A program made the position numbers and the translations under genes. Positions 60,895 through 64,000 of a stretch of DNA of 64,000 nucleotides are shown one piece after another. The notes under the pieces were generated by a model, which made no database searches, was not told the DNA's origin, and saw only the letters and a program-made list of their open reading frames with translations. Within the stretch, counting starts at the first letter, position 1. Each line of letters opens with the position of its first letter. This DNA comes from Methylomicrobium lacus LW14 (GTDB lineage Bacteria > Pseudomonadota > Gammaproteobacteria > Methylococcales > Methylomonadaceae), in contig NZ_AZUN01000001.1 in assembly GCF_000527095.1 (NCBI RefSeq), positions 62,001 to 126,000 on the forward strand, in the 5' to 3' direction.

Positions 60895-61881
60895 ATGTTT
60901 TTCATAGGCATTGATGTTTCCAAAGCCAAGCTGGATTGCAGCCTGTTAGTGGATGTCTCTAGCAGTAAACGCCGGGCCAAATCGGTTGCCAATTCTAAAG
61001 CCGGCGTCGGCGAACTCCTGTCCTGGTGTGCGAAACAGCACGCCATGACTCAAGAACTTCACGCTATCCTGGAAGGCACGGGAGTCTATCACGAACAGGC
61101 GGCGCTGGCTTTAGCCGATGCCGGAGTCACCGTCTCGATTGTCAATCCGGCTCAAGTCAAAGACTTTGGCCGTAGTCTCGGTGTTCGCACTAAAACCGAT
61201 GGCATCGATAGTTTGATCTTAGCCCGCTACGGCGCCTTGCTCAAGCCCAAGATTTGGACCCCGCCGTCCAGAGAGGCTCGAACCTTACAAGTCTTATTGT
61301 CCCGCCGTGAAGCGATTGCCCAAGACCTGCAACGCGAGCGCAACCGGTTGGAAAAAGCCGATGTTATCGATACGCCATCCCGCGTCCATCAGTCCATTGT
61401 CGATTCTGTTGCCTTTCTGGAGCAACAACTCAGCAAGCTCCAACAAGACATAGACAACCACATTGACAGGCATCCCAACTTAAAAGCCGACCGTGATCTG
61501 TTGCTCAGCATTCCAGCAGTCGGGCCGCAAGTCAGTAATCACTTGCTGTCCATTATTCATACCCACCACTTCCAATCGGCTGAGCAATTGGCAGCTTATC
61601 TCGGGCTAGTGCCGGTGGAGAGGCAATCTGGCTCATCTGTTTTAGGTCGACCTCGCTTGTCTAAAGCGGGCCCTGCACAGATGCGGGCTATCCTTTATAT
61701 GGCAGCTATCGTAGCAACCCGTTATAACCTCCACCTTAAAGCACTTTATCAACGGCTACAGGAACGGGGTAAATCGAAAATGTCCGCTCTATGTGCGGTA
61801 ATGCGAAAACTGGTGCATTTGTGCTTTGGCGTTCTTAAGACCAGAGAGCCTTACCGATCTGACTATGGCGTTAAAGCTTGA
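60895..61881 (+). CDS. IS110-family DEDD transposase
   Basis: The ATG at 60895 follows GGAGTAACTTT, which decides it over one 18 codons upstream. The 328 residues begin MFFIGIDVSKAKLDCSLLVD (RuvC-like domain with the first Asp). AILEGTGVYHEQAALALAD (Glu) and RTKTDGIDSLILARYG (Asp pair) complete the DEDD set. The C-terminal domain contains LLSIPAVGPQVSNHLLSIIH, then GLVPVERQSGSSVLGRPRLS with the Ser nucleophile region and RAILYMAAIVATRYN. The enzyme works with an element-encoded bridge RNA. Element ends were not fixed. It sits next to integron attC sites, typical targets of one IS110 subgroup. Confidence 0.95.
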   Translation: MFFIGIDVSKAKLDCSLLVDVSSSKRRAKSVANSKAGVGELLSWCAKQHAMTQELHAILEGTGVYHEQAALALADAGVTVSIVNPAQVKDFGRSLGVRTKTDGIDSLILARYGALLKPKIWTPPSREARTLQVLLSRREAIAQDLQRERNRLEKADVIDTPSRVHQSIVDSVAFLEQQLSKLQQDIDNHIDRHPNLKADRDLLLSIPAVGPQVSNHLLSIIHTHHFQSAEQLAAYLGLVPVERQSGSSVLGRPRLSKAGPAQMRAILYMAAIVATRYNLHLKALYQRLQERGKSKMSALCAVMRKLVHLCFGVLKTREPYRSDYGVKA

Positions 61882-62039
61882 CTTTTAAGACGGTATCTTT
61901 GACAGTCGTGTTAGGCTGGATGCGTGATTGCAAGACCTGACCCTTTTTTTCTTCCTAATTCAGCGCTCGTTGAGATGCCTGTCAATGACACTGTAACGTT
62001 TTCACCATATTTTCTCATGTTAGCCTCGTTTGAATTTAT

Positions 62040-62126
62040 GTATAACGCTAAGTATAACTTGACCCAAAAAGTGTAGCGACGATAGGAGCGGAGCTTTTTG
62101 GGGTCAAGTTGATATGAGGGTTATAC
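62040..62126 (-). repeat. attC recombination site A
   Basis: It is bounded by GTATAAC (62040-62046) and GTTATAC (62120-62126). Inside, AACTTGACCCAAAAAG and CTTTTTGGGGTCAAGTT form a long imperfect palindrome with an extra base on one arm, as integron attC sites have. It follows the stop of the DUF4375-like cassette gene and is the last attC at the array's distal end. Confidence 0.8.
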
Positions 62127-62486
62127 GTATTCGGGCTTATGGTTGGCTATGTACTCCTCTAGCTTCTTGTAATTGGCTTCGCTGTTTGCCCAGAGCACAG
62201 CATCTAAAGACTCAAAGTCGGACAAACCTTCCCTCCAGCGCGCCAAGGCGACCTGAAACGCCTCGGCAGATTTTGCAGCCCCAACAGCCTCATATACTGC
62301 GATGAAATCCTCCAAGCGAGTTTCTTGGTGGAAAGGGTTCCCGAACAGGTATTCGAAACCTCCGTTGTCAATGATTCCCTGAGCCGTCACGAGCATCACC
62401 GCAACTTTATGCGCAAACGGTGACCGCATGGGGTCAAAACCTCGCCCTATTAGCTTATCCACTGTCGTATCAATAAGGTCAGCCAT
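62121..62486 (-). CDS. DUF4375/DMP19-like cassette protein
   Basis: This 121-residue protein has SPFAHKVAVMLVTAQGIIDN, GGFEYLFGNPFHQETRLEDF and YEAVGAAKSAEAFQVALARW. The INDNGGFxxxF plus AVGA/AEAF pattern is that of DUF4375, a family related to the DNA-mimic protein DMP19. The gene is a promoterless cassette: its ATG is 2 bp after the next attC and its stop lies within attC A. Its function may be DNA-mimic or defence-related, but no evidence for that is present in this sequence. Confidence 0.75.
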   Translation of the reverse strand: MADLIDTTVDKLIGRGFDPMRSPFAHKVAVMLVTAQGIIDNGGFEYLFGNPFHQETRLEDFIAVYEAVGAAKSAEAFQVALARWREGLSDFESLDAVLWANSEANYKKLEEYIANHKPEYV

Positions 62487-62488
62487 AC

Positions 62489-62558
62489 GTATAACGCCTA
62501 GCTCAGCCGACGTCAGGCCGCATCGCGGCCTGACGTCGGCTGGAGCGATGTGTTATAC
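62489..62558 (-). repeat. attC recombination site B
   Basis: It has GTATAAC at 62489-62495 and GTTATAC at 62552-62558. The inner arms pair, with GCTCAGC against GCTGGAGC, leaving the extrahelical base that marks the bottom strand for IntI, and GACGTCAGGCCGC against GCGGCCTGACGTC. It is 70 bp, a normal attC length. Confidence 0.92.
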
Positions 62559-62897
62559 GTTTTTGTATATGTCATGCAGAAATTCTCCGTTTGTGTCATT
62601 CAATGCCATCCCATTATGTAAGAGCTGCAAGTTATTTGATTCACCACTACCATTAATTGAACGAACATCATCAAGGACGCATAAAAATCCAAAAACTGCC
62701 TCGTGTACTGCCTCTGAAATCAGCTTGGAAACAATTTCTCGATCAGTATCGTTTAGCTCTTTGAACCACGAAGATTGTATGAGCAACTGGCTGTCAGGCT
62801 TACGGCCAGGTGGGTTATTCAGATTATCTAACGTACCTTTTATCGCTCCAGTAGCGACTACTTGCTTGACACGCTTAATAAATTCTACTTTATCCAC
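62553..62897 (-). CDS. Cassette-encoded hypothetical protein (114 aa)
   Basis: This protein starts MDKVEFIKRVKQVVATGAIK and contains LDNLNNPPGRKPDSQLLIQS, WFKELNDTDREIVSKLISEA and GFLCVLDDVRSINGSGESNN. The all-helical first part and the FGFLCVLDxVR block are typical of a family often seen in mobile cassettes, but no function is known to me. The stop lies inside attC B, the start 15 bp from attC C. No own promoter is evident. Confidence 0.75.
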   Translation of the reverse strand: MDKVEFIKRVKQVVATGAIKGTLDNLNNPPGRKPDSQLLIQSSWFKELNDTDREIVSKLISEAVHEAVFGFLCVLDDVRSINGSGESNNLQLLHNGMALNDTNGEFLHDIYKNV

Positions 62898-62912
62898 TTC
62901 GTTTCCTGCGAC

Positions 62913-62990
62913 GTATAACGTTTGACATGAGCGACCTCCACAAGCGGGCGAAGCCCGCTTGTGGAGGTCCGCTCGATGGAAGGGTTAGCC
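62913..62990 (-). repeat. attC recombination site C
   Basis: It has GTATAAC (62913-62919) and GTTAGCC (62984-62990). The stem ACCTCCACAAGCGGGC pairs with GCCCGCTTGTGGAGGT, and ATGAGCG with CGCTCGAT including an unpaired base. The two R boxes differ, as expected when the site is formed by joining different cassettes. Confidence 0.92.
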
Positions 62991-63500
62991 GCCATTCTCG
63001 CCCTCTGACTGGACCCAGGCCACGAAGGCGGCAACCGTGTTAGCAAACTCCGTGACGCTGACTCGCGCAGAGACAAGACCCTTTGGTGAGTCCTTGAACA
63101 ACAGGCGAAGCTCCCCGTTCGATGCAGCGATGAACGATTTGGAGCGATCAAATGATTCACCGCCGTTCGTAAGAAAATCAAACTTGAAGAACTTGGCAGC
63201 GTCAGCCGCCACTTCCTCGGACGTTCTGTCATCGTCCTCATACAGCGCGCGATCCAACAGTTCGAATAGCTCGGTGTCACTCAGTGACGCAAAGGCCGGC
63301 TCGTGCAGCGACGGCAAGCGTTTGACAACTCCCGACAGGTGGTTAGCCGTGACGTTCAGCATGCAGGCTGGCTCTTCCAGGTCACCGAGACGCTGCCCTC
63401 TTGCCCACACGCACATGCGACCAAACACCCAGCCCTTCTCGTTTGGGATTGGCTCGTGAACGCATTGAATTGCGAACGATGATGGGTCACCGAATTGCAT
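62985..63500 (-). CDS. Imm42-like cassette protein
   Basis: This 171-residue protein starts MQFGDPSSFAIQCVHEPIPN and contains WVFGRMCVWARGQRLGDLEE. The pattern, FGDPxxFAI then a FGxxxxWxxGxxxGD strand pair, resembles Imm42-type immunity proteins, which also travel as solitary genes. If it is an immunity protein the matching toxin is not in the window. The stop overlaps attC C and the ATG touches attC D, so it is a single-gene cassette. Confidence 0.65.
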   Translation of the reverse strand: MQFGDPSSFAIQCVHEPIPNEKGWVFGRMCVWARGQRLGDLEEPACMLNVTANHLSGVVKRLPSLHEPAFASLSDTELFELLDRALYEDDDRTSEEVAADAAKFFKFDFLTNGGESFDRSKSFIAASNGELRLLFKDSPKGLVSARVSVTEFANTVAAFVAWVQSEGENGG

Positions 63501-63503
63501 GGC

Positions 63504-63566
63504 GGCTAACGCAGAGCTAAGGGGCGGGCGCGATAGCGACCGTCCCTCTTGAGCGCCGGGTTAGGT
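63504..63566 (-). repeat. attC recombination site D
   Basis: GGCTAAC (63504-63510) and GTTAGGT (63560-63566) bound a 63-bp palindrome with AGCTAAGGGGCGG against CCGTCCCTCTTGAGC, including an extra base. It is slightly shorter than sites B and C. Confidence 0.88.
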
Positions 63567-63965
63567 CGCAGACGCCGGCACCTTCGAACGCAACAGGAGC
63601 CATGCAAGGTAGACAGCGGCGGCGACATCGTAGGCTAGACAGAAGATCGGCCACCACGCGGGCACTCCCGGATTATCGATCAAATGACCATGGACAAGAT
63701 CAAACACGCCATGCGCCGCAAGTGCTGCGACGACTATCCACAGCGAGTATTTGAAACCGGCAATGGATGCGCCCAAAAACGCAACGATGACCATTGACTC
63801 AACCATCAGCACCTGAGTGGAAGCGCCCATGACCGAAAACAACGCATAGTACGAAGCGATGACAATCATCACCGTAGGGTAGAAAGCCCGATTTCGATCC
63901 AGGCCAATGTACGTCATTAAGAGCCCCACCGAAAATGCCAAGACCGCTCCAATCAAAAACGCCAT
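63561..63965 (-). CDS. Cassette-encoded small membrane protein
   Basis: This 134-residue protein has four hydrophobic segments: FLIGAVLAFSVGLLMTYIG, YPTVMIVIASYYALFSVMG, SLWIVVAALAAHGVFDLVHG and WWPIFCLAYDVAAAVYLAWL. The HxxxDLxHGH-like stretch between helices 3 and 4 could bind metal. No family is named. It is the cassette nearest to the right window edge; the array may continue further toward an integrase and attI. Confidence 0.75.
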   Translation of the reverse strand: MAFLIGAVLAFSVGLLMTYIGLDRNRAFYPTVMIVIASYYALFSVMGASTQVLMVESMVIVAFLGASIAGFKYSLWIVVAALAAHGVFDLVHGHLIDNPGVPAWWPIFCLAYDVAAAVYLAWLLLRSKVPASAT

Positions 63966-64000
63966 ACCTGTTCCTCCGGATTTCTGCTACGTCCGCGCGT

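Overview
The window is a mosaic of a moderately GC-rich gammaproteobacterial chromosome. An SmbP-like metal-binding protein, a PhoB-regulated alkaline phosphatase, IS66/IS110 elements and integron cassettes suit an environmental gammaproteobacterium, perhaps a methanotroph or relative. That assignment is inference, because no diagnostic housekeeping gene is present.

Region 1 (1-18.45 kb) is a defective Mu-like (B3/D3112-type, siphovirus-tailed) transposable prophage, read right to left. It runs from a repressor and a divergent Ner regulator, through the start of a MuA transposase, straight into a truncated MuF head protein. It then continues through DUF2513, scaffold, major capsid, head-tail joining genes, tail tube, tail-assembly chaperones with a classic -1 slippery site, tape measure and distal tail genes. 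MuA catalytic core, MuB, lysis, terminase and portal are missing; one deletion joining muA to muF accounts for the loss.

Region 2 (18.45-32.4 kb) is a junkyard. It holds an integrase fragment cut by the prophage end and by IS66 copy 1, an IS5-family remnant, a second near-identical IS66 inserted in an MFS transporter with an 8-bp target duplication, a TerB-like gene, cytochrome c, an IHF/HU-like gene, an SmbP-like gene, a CDF transporter scrap and a serine resolvase with a res site but a missing catalytic arginine.

Region 3 (32.5-50.8 kb) is a type 1 BREX phage-defence locus: WGR gene, brxA, brxB, brxC, [VapBC-like pair], pglX, [PHP-SMC TrlF-like ATPase + AlbA_2/GHKL-like ATPase], pglZ, brxL, all on the plus strand with tight spacing. 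pglX carries three different palindromic repeats inserted in frame, one with several G7 runs. The island appears to end at a 50-nt 3' fragment of initiator tRNA-fMet followed by a terminator (51.86-51.95 kb). This looks like an attR, so the intact tRNA and the integrase 5' end should lie left of the window, beyond the prophage.

Region 4 (52-60.5 kb) looks like resident chromosome: a GxxExxY remnant, a DctA/GltP-like symporter, three small minus-strand genes (ABM, cupin, SnoaL-like), phoA with a textbook Pho box, and two exported proteins.

Region 5 (60.6-64 kb) is an IS110-family element preceded by a 66-bp tandem hairpin repeat, next to the distal end of an integron cassette array: four minus-strand cassettes and four attC sites. 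The integrase and attI would lie right of the window.
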